Assembly (NCBI RefSeq): GCF_932294415.1
Contig: NC_065535.1
Location: forward strand, 13,300,282 to 13,364,281
Source: Quercus robur
Lineage: Eukaryota; Streptophyta; Magnoliopsida; Fagales; Fagaceae
Direction: 5' to 3'
Length of the DNA stretch: 64,000 bases
Each line of letters starts with the position of its first letter. The stretch's first letter is position 1. The notes below the pieces were generated by a model. It was not told the origin of the DNA. It made no database searches and saw only the letters and a list, made by a program, of their open reading frames with translations. This document shows positions 46,330-58,210 of this stretch, one piece after another. The translations under genes and the position numbers were made by a program.

Positions 46330-46420
46330 TTGGTCCCACATTGGAAAGATAGCTTCCTCTTTCTACCTTATAAGGGATGAACCAATGAGAAAGAGTACCA
46401 CTAGTTACCAAACTATGGCA
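46330..46420 (+). repeat. partial third copy of a foldback arm
   Basis: 'ggtcccacattggaaagata' and 'ctttctaccttataaggga' repeat the inner part of the arm of the neighbouring foldback, in single orientation. Confidence 0.6.
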
Positions 46421-46429
46421 AGCAATGGC

Positions 46430-48760
46430 AAGCAAGCACTTCAGAGTTCAGACAATATTCTATCTTATACGAAATTTCAAATCAGGTATAGCCTGCATGG
46501 GCTTATAAGCCAATCTAGGGAAGGCTCTATCTCGTCCACTTGCTGCAACCACACACAAAATCTGAAAAGGAAAATTGGGAGACAAACATGAAGGATAAAA
46601 AACGTGGCGTCCTCCTTTTAATGACATACTTTTGATAAAGGAATGATTCAATTTCATGCATCCTATTGGAGCATTTTATATTAAATTTAATGAAAAAGTC
46701 AGAAAATTATTAATTTTGTTCAAATCCTTATTAATTTTTAAGTGTTTTAATTTATTGGGCTTAAAAGACAAATTAGTCGAGAACACAAGCATGAGAATGT
46801 GTAGAGGAGGAGTTTGAAATAGAACAAAATTTTCCCACCTCAATCCAACTGTATTTAAGATAATTCAACCGTATATATTTGTGATTTTTATACTATTTAA
46901 CATATTCACCAACACATTCTAACGTACATGGGACTACTGACTATATGTATTCTTTAACCTAATATGTACATGTGATTGTGGTCTATTATAAACAATATAT
47001 TTCTAAAGTTTTTATATCTTACACTCGTATATGACTCCTATTTGAACTACCAAAGATTTTATGTTTAATATATTAAGCTACGTCTTGATTTCTTCTATTC
47101 TTTTTAAATATATATAATAGAAGCCAAAAACCTTGTAGCTGAATTGGCATCTCCCTATGCACAAAATGCTTGGGAGTCTAAAGCGAAAGGGTTCGAGCTG
47201 ACATTTATGATAAATCTCACTAATTAATTGTTAGAGAAGCAAACTTCTCATCACTGTACTCTGGAAGTATTTAATAATTTTTCTGTCATCATGCAAAATG
47301 ATTACATTAAAAAAAAAAAAAAAAAAAAAAGTTATCTTAAGAGACAATGTCGTGTCTCACAATATGTAAGATTTTACATGTTTTGATAAAGATGTCTTGT
47401 AAGATTAGTTGATAATTAAGATACTACTGTATTTCATATTAGAGGGTTGTCCTTTGCTAGATATATAATTCACGTCATAATCATGAGTACGTACAATTGT
47501 TTCGTCGTTTTGTAGGAAGTTAAGGCTAAGGGGCACTAGGCATTTCTCATTAGTGTTAACGTGGGCTTGTGGCAAAGAAAGCTGCGTTGTATCTTATTTA
47601 AACAGCCGCCATTGGGATCCCAATTATACCAAAGTATCTTTGTATTTTTCTTCTTTTTGTGCATCTTGCAAGCATCTCGTTGCAAAGTATCACGTAATAT
47701 TGATTTCGTTAAGAGATCAAGTGACCAATTATGCATGTTTTCTATGACCATGCATCCAATAATTTGGTCTTTAAAATCAACTTAGTCTCTAAACATTATT
47801 TTAAAAACAATGACTAACTGACCTAATAGTGATTTGAGACTATGCTGATTTCAGGGATCAAATAGATCAATTTTGAAAAGTCTTAGATCTGATTGGTATT
47901 AGCTTACATATACCACATCGTATGTTAAAGAAAATTCGAACTCTTAAACACAATTAGAATTCTACACCTACATTAATTATTAGAATGATATTAAGAAAAC
48001 TACGTAGTAAGTATGTGAGATATGTGCATGTATGCAGCATGCGCATGGGTATATTAAAGAGTAATGATCAATTATCATCCTAAGAAGTCGATTGCACCAA
48101 AAAAAAATAAATAAATAAATACTAGTAAATCGTTATGATCATTTTAAATGACAAAATTTAAATTTTATTTTCAAAAAAAATTTTAACAAGATAAAAAATT
48201 ATTAGAGCATGCAAATTTCTCGTATTAATTGTTTGTTTGAAAATATTCTATAATTTTTCAATAAGGTTTAGTAAAAGCTGAAAAAAATACCCGAGGGTTG
48301 CATTTTTTGATGGAAAGAGTTGGGGAGGTTAGAAATTTGAACTTTGAATATCTTTGTTAAAAATATTAAGAAGTATTAGTTGAGCTACAAAACTCTTAAT
48401 CCAAGGATTATTTTTAACTCTTGCTTAAGTTGTCCACAAAAAATATCTCCATCAATATTCTATACTTCCATTTAATATGTAAGGATTTGTCTACTTTGTT
48501 AAGGCTCAAACTCTGAAAGATAAAATCAAATTAAAGAAACAACTGATTTTTTTTTTTTTTTTTTTTGAGGTCTTTATGGCAGTGGTGGCTTCACATGCAA
48601 GCCAAGGTGGTCATAGGATCACCTGACTTGAAAAAAAAAAAAAGTATATATACACTTGTCAAAAAAAAAATTATATGCTAAACTAACCAATTGTGACTAC
48701 CCTAATAAAAATATTGAACACTTTGACCTAAGAATTACAAAATTTTGGGTTCGACAAAAA
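46430..48760. other. gene-free spacer
   Basis: AT-rich sequence with poly(A) near 47310 and a few short open frames (for example 47536-47785 on both strands) without recognisable products. One SINE-like fragment is listed separately. Confidence 0.5.
47120..47225 (+). mobile_element. tRNA-derived SINE-like fragment
   Basis: A-box-like ttgtagctgaattggca and B-box-like gggttcgagct about 50 bp apart, preceded by 'aagccaaaaacc'. No cloverleaf, so not a tRNA gene. Confidence 0.5.
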
Positions 48761-48763
48761 TAA

Positions 48764-48932
48764 GAGTAATACTACATTCACAACATTTTCACAATAATTT
48801 CACAACAAATCCAATGTGGTAAGCTGTTACTAATTCTAATTTAAGCCAAATACTAATATTATTTTTTTACCCACCAATAATAGCTTTTTACATAAGTTTA
48901 TTGTAAAAATGTTGTGGACATAACATTACTCC
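48764..48932. mobile_element. MITE, ~169 bp
   Basis: Left end gagtaatactacattcacaa and right end gtggacataacattactcc are inverted repeats extending through 'cacaacattttcacaataa'. Similar ends occur at 51812 and 53997, so at least two members of the family lie in the window. Confidence 0.6.
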
Positions 48933-48934
48933 AA

Positions 48935-50575
48935 AATTAATTCTGTCTCCAAACATAATCCTTAATCCTTTTTTTTTTTTTAATCTTAAATAACAACAAT
49001 AAATATTAGCCCAAATAACAACAAAAATAAACCAAACAATAATAAGACAAGTCCAAACAACAACAAGTGAGCAAATTATTCAACAAAAAGCATATTATAA
49101 AACAAAATGATAAAATTTGTAACTCGTTCAACCTATTCAATAAAAATAATCTCTAATCTCATTTTTCCTTAAAAAATTGTACAAAGAAAAATATTGTGGT
49201 GGTGTGTTCTTCTTGGTTGTGACATGACAATTATACTTTTTTTGGCTTTGTGGTCGCAATAATTTTGCTCTCCTTAGCGACTTGAAGCAAATATTTAAGC
49301 TATCGCTTTATTAGATTTTGTATAATTTAAATTTTTTAATAACCACCCTAAAAAAAAAAATTCACAAAGCTGCCACTGCTTTATGGGCACGCAAAATTTT
49401 ATAACAAATTGAAATGTCAACCCACCATAAGTCAAAATTAAATTAAATAAATTAACAAAATATTATACCTAAACCCGCTGCAATTAAAAAAAAAAAATTT
49501 GTGAAAATGTTATAATTAATATTTTGCTATGTTATTAGACTTCCTTATTTTTCTTCGTATGCACAGCAAAACAATCCGAAATTTGAGAAACATAAGCTAA
49601 AAGGATTTCATATGCCAGATGGCGGGGAAAAAGTTGACTTGATCAATCGTTACATATTATAGTGTTCAAAATGAATATGAAACCGTAATAGGTGGCTTTT
49701 GACCCTGAGCGTCATCAAGAGCTCACTGTTGATGCGTGATGAATGTGGACTGTGGAGTGAAAAAAAGACCCTATTAGCTGTAGAGATTAGAGAAATGCAC
49801 CGCTACAGCCACACTGATTATAGAAAAAGAAAAAAGAAAAAAAGAAAAACCAACTGTTAACCAGGAATAATGGTGTACCCTTGTATAACGTGGCTAAATC
49901 TTAGTCCCAGACTAAATTTTGTCCAACTTAAAGAGATCAAAGAGTGGAAGCAAGGATCTCTTACATTTCAAGAGCTAACTTTGGGCCCGAAAGCAATCAT
50001 ATTTTATGCTAACAAAGAAAGCTATAGAGAGAGAGAGAGGGTTACCACTCCAAATTTAGGATAATTTAGCATGCAAGACAATCTAGCTATTAATGAATCA
50101 TGATTTGATTTTGATTTCAAAATTTATAGAACTAATCAAACTAAAGTTAAAAACGTGGCCGAGTGTTTAACAATGAAATTTTCAATAACATTAATTGACT
50201 CAGGTGGATTTTGATCCTTAATTATCTAGTTTCTGTTATTTTTTAATGTGGACCATATTTAGTATGAACAAGGTGATAATAAGAAGTTAAGAACTAAGAA
50301 GTAGTTTCCTATCCAAAAATAAAAGAGAAGTGCTTTATATTTTCTCTTGACAAATGTGAGAAAATTTGGGAGAACTTTTCTTTAAAAATATTTGGACTGC
50401 CCCCAAAAATAATCATAGCGAAAAATATTAAAATCCAGTTTCTCTGCCGACAAATCCTATATTGATATTTTTCAGATGTTGCTTGATAGAAAAAAATTTA
50501 GTAGTAGAGTAGCTAGGAGTTAGAATATACAGTAGTTGGATTCAACTATTAAAACTTTTGTTTAATGGTGCTTAA
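48935..50575. other. gene-free spacer
   Basis: AT-rich, poly(T)/poly(A) runs, no gene recognised. Confidence 0.5.
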
Positions 50576-50582
50576 TTACCAA

Positions 50583-51333
50583 TGTAGGGACACGGTTCTC
50601 AAGCGGCCCAACAATGACGTTGGGCTCGCGCATGATGGATCCCTCACAATAAATTTTGTAGAGAGTGGGCTTGAAAGGCTAGAGTTGGGTCACGGGGCGT
50701 TAGTATGAGCCGGACCTTAGATAAACCTAGACCAGAAAAGGCTTTAGTCCCGATATCTAAGCCCGTTAACTTTTTAAATTGAGGGATTGGGCTCCTCGGA
50801 TCATATCCGAGGAGCACTAGTGTTTTCTCCGGTTACCCGTCGATGGGTTTTCCATGTGGAGCGCATATACTCTCCGGGCATTCTCATTCTTGGAGTCTCT
50901 TCCAGGAAGTGAGATGGGGATCCCCTTCCTTATTAGTTTACCTTTCCTTTTATACTAGCCTACGTTTGTTGTCCCTCGTCCACGTGTAGGGTCGATCTTT
51001 CCAGGACAGATATCTGTCCCATCAATCTAATCCCGAAATTGTTGGAGATGATCAATAAAGCCTAAAAATCCGGCTCTGTTGGGTGCAGTGTCATATCAGT
51101 GAAGGGTATTAAGGACAACTGCCCCAAGATATTTTCTGATCTCCCAAGTTAGCTTGTATTCCACTCTAATCCGGGAGACTTTGGGTCTGCCGAGGACTAA
51201 GCTGTCCTCGGCTGTATCTTCGGGTCACTTTGGGCTTCCTATTTTTGGACTTGGGCCCTGACCTCCTTTAGTTTGGGGCCTGTGGACTCCCCATAAGCGA
51301 GCGAGCCGGGCTCCTAAACTATTGGGCCCCACA
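50583..51333 (+). mobile_element. solo LTR, TGTAGGGAC family (fossil)
   Basis: Begins tgtagggacacggttctc and ends tattgggccccaca. Flanked by the exact 5-bp duplication accaa (50578-50582 and 51334-51338). It is related to, but clearly diverged from, the LTRs of the element at 51910-53922. Confidence 0.85.
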
Positions 51334-51634
51334 ACCAAAATACAATAGTGCTACTTATAAAAATGGTAATGTATTGTCAAGAGGCAAGAGCTTTTTAGCC
51401 TACAGTGCAATTGAAAACCAAGATTTAAATTAATTTTGGACTTCTTTTTTCAAATAATTTAATTTTTATTTTTTTAATTAAATGAGCTAAATTTTAGTTT
51501 TTTTCATTTTTATCACACATTTAACATTTTTTTTTTCTTATTTGGGAGGAAAGCAATCTATTCAATAGTCAATTTTTTTTTTTCTATAAAAAAAATTGTT
51601 TGGAGTTGACTCATTAAACTCATAGACCAGGGGG

Positions 51635-51811
51635 TGATACTTTCTTGGCAATTCATACATAGATCCAACTACTTTTACAAAGTTCGGCACTATTTTCTTT
51701 TTATAAACACTATGCAAATAAATTACCGAAAATTGAAGACTCTTAGATACCTTGGCAATTCACACATAGATCTAACAAATTTTACTAGATTCGACACTAT
51801 ATTTTTATTTA
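51635..51811. repeat. tandem repeat, ~105-bp unit, second copy interrupted
   Basis: 'cttggcaattcatacatagatc' at 51642 recurs as 'cttggcaattcacacatagatc' at 51750. The first unit continues through 'ttataaacactatgcaaata' and 'ccgaaaattgaagactctta'. In the second copy this continuation is found only at 55775-55822, beyond the nested elements. Confidence 0.7.
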
Positions 51812-53997
51812 GAATAATGCTAAAGATACAAAAAAATTTACAAATTGCTAATGTGGTAAATAATTTTTGGTAAGAAAAAGTGATATTAATGGTAGGCTTA
51901 AATGAAAACTGTAGGGACACAATTATTTAACGACCCAAGAATGGCATTGGGCTCGTATGTAAAGGGACCTAACAATATGATTTGTAGAGAGTGGGTTTGA
52001 AAGGCAGGACCTTGGTCACAGGTTAGCGGTTTAGTCGTGGTTTTTATGGAAGCTTATATATGTGTGGACTTGGCTTGACTAGCTAAGCCTTCCATTGGTG
52101 CGGATTGTAGGATTTAAGTCCTCGGACTACGTTCGAGGAGCATAGTATCCTTCCCCTTCTCCCTTTTGTAGGATTTTATCCTCCCTCCGGGGCCCCCTTC
52201 CCCTTGGCTCTCTTTCCCTTTTATACTAGTGTTCACTCCCCTTTTAGTGTCCCCGTGTAAGTTTCACTTTTCTGGAGTATAGACCTGTCCTATCAATCCA
52301 TACATAGAGTGGTTGGGGGTGGCTGGAAAAGTTAAATAGCATGGTTTGGAGTATGGGCCTGTCAGATGCAGGGTTTTGTACTACGATGTCGGCAGCTTTT
52401 TCCCTTGTCCTGCCCATGTACTGAGTTTGTCATTTTCTTCAGGCGTTTTGTGAGGTAACGAGCATAAAATCGTTCTCGGCCATATATTTGGGCCTTGTCT
52501 GGATTTATACTTTGCGTCCTTGGAAATTATTCTCCTTGGCTTGGATCCTAGGCCCTATTATGAAGTGGGTCGGGCCCATAAATTCTCGGGCCCCACAATA
52601 GCCCCTCAAAATCCTACTGCCCCGCCTCCTGATTGGGGAGGGGGGTTTTGGTGATATCGGGCTCAAACCATGGCTTGCTTAAATTCTGTACTTTATTGAT
52701 GTTGGTGTTTTTCCATTTGCGTGGGAGGTGGGCCAAATTATGAGGACATTCCTTTAGATTTACTCACATGGCGTCCTCAACGTTTCAGTGCTCGAGGCGC
52801 ACCTTCACGAGGATATTCAAATCTTGTGGTTGCAGATGGTGTTGGAAATTGAGCCAAAACCGTCTTGTCTGTAGCATTCCTTGGAAACCTGCATAAATTA
52901 AATGCCACCAATTTGTCCTTTATATAAGCAAGATAGGAGGTTACCCCCCTTACATACAAACCCTTCGGCCCCTTCAAATTCATAATTCTTCAGCCATACT
53001 CACAGTCTCCATATCCAGTGCAATCCACCCTTAGAGCAATATGTTCGAGGTACGGGTGGGGGTGAAGGAACCACACCCGCCCCAGAGGCACCGGATCCTT
53101 CCGAGACTCAAGGTGGTGCGATCTGGACAGGGGAGACACAGACTCAAGATAGTCCTCTTTCGCCGACCCTTGCTTGACAGAGACTTGACTCCGCCGCCAC
53201 CTGTGCCAACGCGCAAGCCTTCCCACAGACGGCGCCAATTGTAGGGACACGATTATTTAACGACCCAAGAATGACATTGGGCTCATATGTAAAGGGCCCT
53301 AACAATATGATTTGTAGAGAGTGGGTTTGAAAGGCAGAACCTTGGTCACAGGTCAGCGGTTTAGTCGTGGTTTTTATGGAAGCTTATATATGTGTGGACT
53401 TGGCTAGACTAGCTAAGCCTTCCATTGGTGCGGATTGTAGGATTTAAGTCCTCGAACTACGTCCGAGGAGCATAGTATCCTTCCCCTTCTCCCTTTTGTA
53501 GGATTTTATCCTCCCTCCGAGGCCCCCTTCCCCTTGGCTCTCTTTCCCTTTTATACTAGTGTTCACTCCCCTTTTAGTGTCCACGTGTAAGTTTCACTTT
53601 TCTGGGGACCTGTCCTATCAATCCATACATAGAGTGGTTGGGGGTGGCTGGAAAAGTTAAATAGCATGGTTTGGAGTATGGGCCTGTCAGATGTAGGGTT
53701 TTGTACTACGATGTCGGCAGCTTTTTCCCTTGTCCTGCCCATGTACTGAGTTTGTCCTTTTCTTCAGGCGTTTTGTGAGGTGCCGAGCATAAAATCGTCC
53801 TCGACCATATATTTGGGCCTTGTCCAGATTTATACTTTGCGTCCTCGGAAATTATTCTCCTTGGCTTGGATCCTAGGCCCTATTATGAAGTGGGCCGGGC
53901 CCATAAATTCTCGGGCCCCACAAAAACCAATAAAATGATGGCCACATCAATATTTTGTAAAAATGTTGTAAAATAGTTTTTGACTGTAGTATTACTC
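51812..53997. mobile_element. MITE split by an LTR element
   Basis: The halves 51812-51904 and 53928-53997 have complementary ends (gaataatgcta.. and ..tagtattactc) like those of the MITE at 48764-48932. The LTR element with its aaaac duplication lies between them, so the LTR element inserted later. Confidence 0.6.
51910..53922 (-). mobile_element. short two-LTR element without pol (fossil)
   Basis: LTRs 51910-52597 and 53240-53922 (688 and 683 bp, about 97% alike) flank an internal part of only 642 bp. The element is flanked by the exact 5-bp duplication aaaac. On the minus strand the 5' LTR is followed by tggcgccgtctgtggga, a typical Gypsy primer-binding site, and the 3' LTR is preceded by a purine-rich ttgaggggct. 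No gag or pol domain is recognisable inside, so it is a non-autonomous derivative (TRIM/LARD-like). The LTR similarity implies a moderately recent insertion. Confidence 0.88.
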
Positions 53998-54269
53998 TTC
54001 TATACTATTATTTAAGGGCTTCCCCTGTTTAGATTCCTCATTTTTTTTAGTTCAAACATAAGTAGAGATAAAACTAAAGGACAATTTGGTAAAAATGCAA
54101 CTCTAACTCACATTAAAACATTACCTAAAAAATAAGACCACTCTCCTATTAATTTTCAAATTGATTTATTTATTTATAAATTAGATTTTCAAAAAAAAAA
54201 AAATATATATATATATATAATAAATAAAAAACACAGTTTTTTTCCCTACAAAATAGGACCACTAACAAA

Positions 54270-54325
54270 AAAAAAAAAAAAAAAAAAAACTCATTGCACG
54301 CGCGAAGCACATTTGATGAGGCTAA
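54270..54325 (+). mobile_element. Helitron-like 3' end
   Basis: 'attgcacgcgcgaagcac' followed by 'atttgatgaggctaa' and a T resembles the hairpin plus CTRR|T terminus of plant Helitrons. Only the terminus is visible. Confidence 0.35.
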
Positions 54326-54699
54326 TTTATATATTACTAAAAGTTAAAGCATAGCATTTAATGCTGCTGCGCTCACATTGAGCCATGTCAACGTCCACGT
54401 CATTATCTTTTTTCTTTCCATTTTCTTATAATTATTTATAATATTTTTTTATTTCATATTTACACTTCTCCAACATTTCTCCCTCCCTTATCTTTTCATC
54501 TCCCCACTACTTCTCCAACCTTTCTCCTTCTCTCATTCTCTCACATTCTCATCTCCCCACTACCCTCTACATTATTATCATTCTTCATATTTGCCTTCAT
54601 CTTCCTCTTTTTTTGTCTCTTCCTATTCACACTCTGTTACTATAAATCTATCACTATCTCTTTCATTCTATGCATAGTTTTCTCTTACAAAAAAAAGGT

Positions 54700-54736
<37 letters not shown>

Positions 54737-55773
54737 ATTTTTGAGTGGATTTTTATTTTTTATTTTCCTTGCATCTTCGTTTTAGGTTGATAATTTTTAT
54801 ATTCTTTAATTTACTTTAGGTTAATGTGATTTAGTTTTTTTTTTTCTCTCTCTCTCTTTGATTGTTAAATGTTATCCTATTGCGTTATAAATGATTATAT
54901 ATAAAAATATAATATTATTCTACTACATAGCATGATTTGGATAATTTAATTTGGTAGTTACTGTAATTTGATAGCATGATTTTTATAGTGCTCAATTTAG
55001 ATGTTAAACTATGAGACTTTAATCATTTTTGTTTATTTTTTAATCCTTTGTGGTGGACAAAGTATTCTTAATAGTATTAGAAGTACTCTATAATGCAATT
55101 TATTTAGAGAAAAGTAAAGGTTGGCTAAACAAAAGTTATTGGATGAGAGGCAAATTTTATCTTTTGCAATTTTACTTTAATTATTATTATTATTATTTTA
55201 TAACAATGCATATATAGAAATTTAATTCTTAGATTTTGCTAATAATTGATTATTTGATAATATGTTTTGGGTGGACGAAATTACAATTTCCACAAAGAAA
55301 ATAACCTTAGTAGATTATAAATAACAAATTGTTTTCCTAATTGGTCCAATTAATCATAGCTAAGTTTTATTAATTTTTTAGTTACTTTTTTCAGTGTTTT
55401 GGATTGTAGGCAGAAAAAATAAGTTTGAGAAAGTTTGTTTATAACTAAAAGAATAATTTCCAAATTTTATATTCTTTTTAATGATTCACAAAATGTTATA
55501 AATAACTTTTATTAAAAAATAAATATTTTCGTTAAATTGCCTTTTGAGTTTCTGAGAAAAATTGTATTTTTTTTTCATTTTAGTACAACAAAAATTATTA
55601 AATTTATGATTTATGATTGTTCCTATATTACATTTATGATTATTCTTATAATAAATAAAAATATAATTACAAAATACATTACTCTTTATTAAATTAGTTT
55701 AAATTGTATAAAAAAATTTAATAAAACCACCATAAAAATGATTATCATGCGCAACGCGCAGGTTCGCGGCTAG
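54326..55773 (+). mobile_element. probable non-autonomous Helitron
   Basis: The right end shows a short hairpin tgcgc-aac-gcgca (55748-55760), then ggttcgcgg and CTAG before a host T, the standard Helitron 3' terminus. The left start near 'atatattactaaaag' resembles Helitron 5' ends, but the expected TC could not be fixed. The interior is CT-rich with a (TC)n run, has no replicase, and might include captured leader sequence of a host gene. Confidence 0.45.
54701..54727 (+). repeat. (TC)n microsatellite
   Basis: About 13 CT units inside the Helitron-like element. Confidence 0.85.
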
Positions 55774-55774
55774 T

Positions 55775-55822
55775 TTATTTATAAAGACTATGCAAATGAG
55801 CAACCGAAAATCGAATACTCTT
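55775..55822. repeat. displaced continuation of the 51635 tandem repeat
   Basis: 'ttataaagactatgcaaatg' and 'ccgaaaatcgaatactctta' match 51697-51745 at roughly 85%. It follows directly after the Helitron terminus. Confidence 0.65.
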
Positions 55823-56720
55823 AATGATAACTGAATACTCTGCTGAGTGACAGCTATTCAGCCATGTTAAACAAAGTTATGTGAATGCAATGAGAGCTTG
55901 TGTACTTACGCATTCTTCCCCCCGAGCTTAACTTGGCTGATAATTTCTGATTTCGTTTGCTTAGTAGACCCACATATATGACCACCTCATCCCTTGGGAG
56001 CATATGATTCAAATACTTCACGCAAAATGCGTGCAGTTATCAATCATTATCTAACTAACTTGTATTACCAATAATTTTCTTCTTAATTTGAAAATAAGAA
56101 TAAAATCCATTAAGCACCTAAATACAGGGAAATTATATGGTCTTCGTTGTGGATGATGTCACTTATCCACTATTCCACTAAAAGACACTCAATTATTTAA
56201 AATGGCTAAGTCAGTTTATGATAAAAAATAAATAAATAAAAATTAAATTAAACAGATTCATGAAACTTGACTCAACAATTTTAAATAGTTGGGAGCTTTT
56301 AGTGAAATTGTGGACAGGTAACGTAGTCCATCATGCTGGATTGTATAATTTCTCACAAACATGAAGGTTTATCCCCATGATTCATTGATTCTATCTTCAA
56401 AATTTTCGTTCAGTTGTAAACTTGTAATGTAAAATACACGGTACAGAACTCAAGAAGACCAAGGAAAATTTCTAATATTTATCTCAAGCTTAAGAGGAAC
56501 TTCAAATTTACAAAACTCATTACCTACTGTTTTTTCCTACAAACTCCATGAAAAAACATCAGCCTCTGTTTCGGAGCAGATTACACGTAGGGACTAGAGA
56601 ACACGACGTGTGAGGGACGCTAACGTGTGACAAAAGTCATAAACAATTTGAGGCGGTGCTATAACTATGCCAACTGGCCTTCTTCTCTTTTTCTTCTTAG
56701 CTTCTCTTCAAGCCGTGAAA
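55823..56720. other. spacer upstream of the UPF0496 gene
   Basis: No coding sequence recognised; AT-rich with an inverted pair near 56120-56340 (cacttatccact.. / ..ggacaggtaac) too weak to name. Confidence 0.4.
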
Positions 56721-56725
56721 GCTAG

Positions 56726-56740
56726 TTATATATATATATT
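56726..56740 (+). promoter_or_regulatory. candidate TATA box of the UPF0496 gene
   Basis: ttatatatatatatt lies about 90-100 bp before the ATG at 56828, a normal distance for a plant gene with a short leader. Confidence 0.55.
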
Positions 56741-56827
56741 CCCCAACATACCTATCCTGCAACTTTTAATCCATTTTTTTTCAAGATACGATCCAGCTTA
56801 CACTTTTTATTTTAATCTTTCAACAAC

Positions 56828-58210
56828 ATGTCCCAGATGAGAAAGAGTATTCGTTGGCCCAAGTTGAAATCTCCCTTCAGAAGGGCTGGTTAGTTTTCAA
56901 CATATCTATCTCTCTTCTCTCTTTTTCGTAAAGTTGACGGCATATTTCTACCAATTCCTTCATGGGTTTGAAAGATCTTGGAATTATGTATATTGGGTTA
57001 AGACTATTTTTTATGTTAAGTTTGGTTGGTTTTATTTCTTCATGGTTATAGTTTTGAATTTAACACTGAGAAAAAGTTTTGAGATCCTATATTCATGTTT
57101 AAAAGTGATTGATTGATTGATTGTTGTTGATTTTAATGTTTGGTCTCAGGCAGATCACCGATAGAAGATGCCGATAGCTTGTCAAGCGTAAATGATGAAT
57201 ACATGGAAGCTTTCAGAACAAAATCTTATACAGATATGTGGGACAAAGTTCATGACCAGCTAGAAAGTACAAGCATGAAGAGACCTTCTTCATCGACTTC
57301 TCTTTCACTTCACACGCATCTCTCCCAAAGCTTACTTGAACCGCGGCAAGAAACCCTAGCGGACATGATACAAGGCATGGATCTTCATTACCTTCTAATT
57401 GACTATTTTAAAGCCAGCTTAGAAGCATGTAAGATTTGTGAGACACTCCTTCAAAGTGTACATCAAACGCATGCTAATTATCGAAAAATCAAAAGAGTTA
57501 TCAAGCTAAGTAGAAGTGTACACGATTCTGCAGATTACACTGATGACCAATGTCAGGTTATTTTTGGAAAGCTTGCTGCATTTGCATCAATGAAAAACCC
57601 ATTATCGATTATTAGCCCAGAACAATTTCGTGAAACTCGTGATGGCTACATGGTGTTGCTCCAAAGGCTTACATCAAAACATAGAAAAATTAAAAGGAAT
57701 GTAAGATTTGGTAAAATATGGAAGAAAGTTGGCGGGGTTGCTCTTGTTATGTCTCATAGTGCAATTCTGATTCTGTTGCTACTCTTTGCATTGCATAGCA
57801 TTGTGGGAATTGTTGCTGCACCAGCGCTTCTTGCTTGTTCCTTGGGTCTATGTACGAAGAAAATGAAGGGAGCTTGGGGAGGGCTTAAGGCAAAAGTGCT
57901 TGGAAAACTTGGTGACCAAATTGATGTTGCTGCCAAAGGAGTTTATATATTAGTCAATGATTTTGATACGATGAGTCGGATGGTTAAGAGATTACATGAC
58001 GAAGTAGAACACCGAAAAGCTGTGGCGGATATATGTGTTAAGAGCGGAAAATTTGAGATATTGAAGGAGGTTGTGAGGGACTTGCATGTCCATGAGTCAA
58101 GCTTCCAGGAACAATTAGAAGAGCTTGAAGAACATATCTACTTGTGCTTTCTCACAATAAACAGATCTAGGAGGCTTGTAATTCAAGAGATAATGGTAGC
58201 CCACCATTGA
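56828..58210 (+). CDS. UPF0496 family membrane protein (At3g19330-like)
   Basis: Two exons, 56828-56888 and 57150-58210, give 373 aa. The first exon (MSQMRKSIRWPKLKSP) is short and basic; it joins in phase at Gly21, after which the protein continues RSPIEDADSLSSVNDEYMEAFRTKSY, the conserved UPF0496 opening. Much of the rest is helical. A hydrophobic stretch near residues 225-260 ([20 protein letters not shown]) can form one or two membrane helices, and the last third (REVVRDLHVHESSFQEQLEELEEHI) is coiled-coil-like. The family is plant-specific and its biochemical role is not established. The start was chosen because exon 1 follows a TATA-like box and a clean leader; the internal Met in exon 2 would drop the basic N-terminus. 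Confidence 0.88.
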
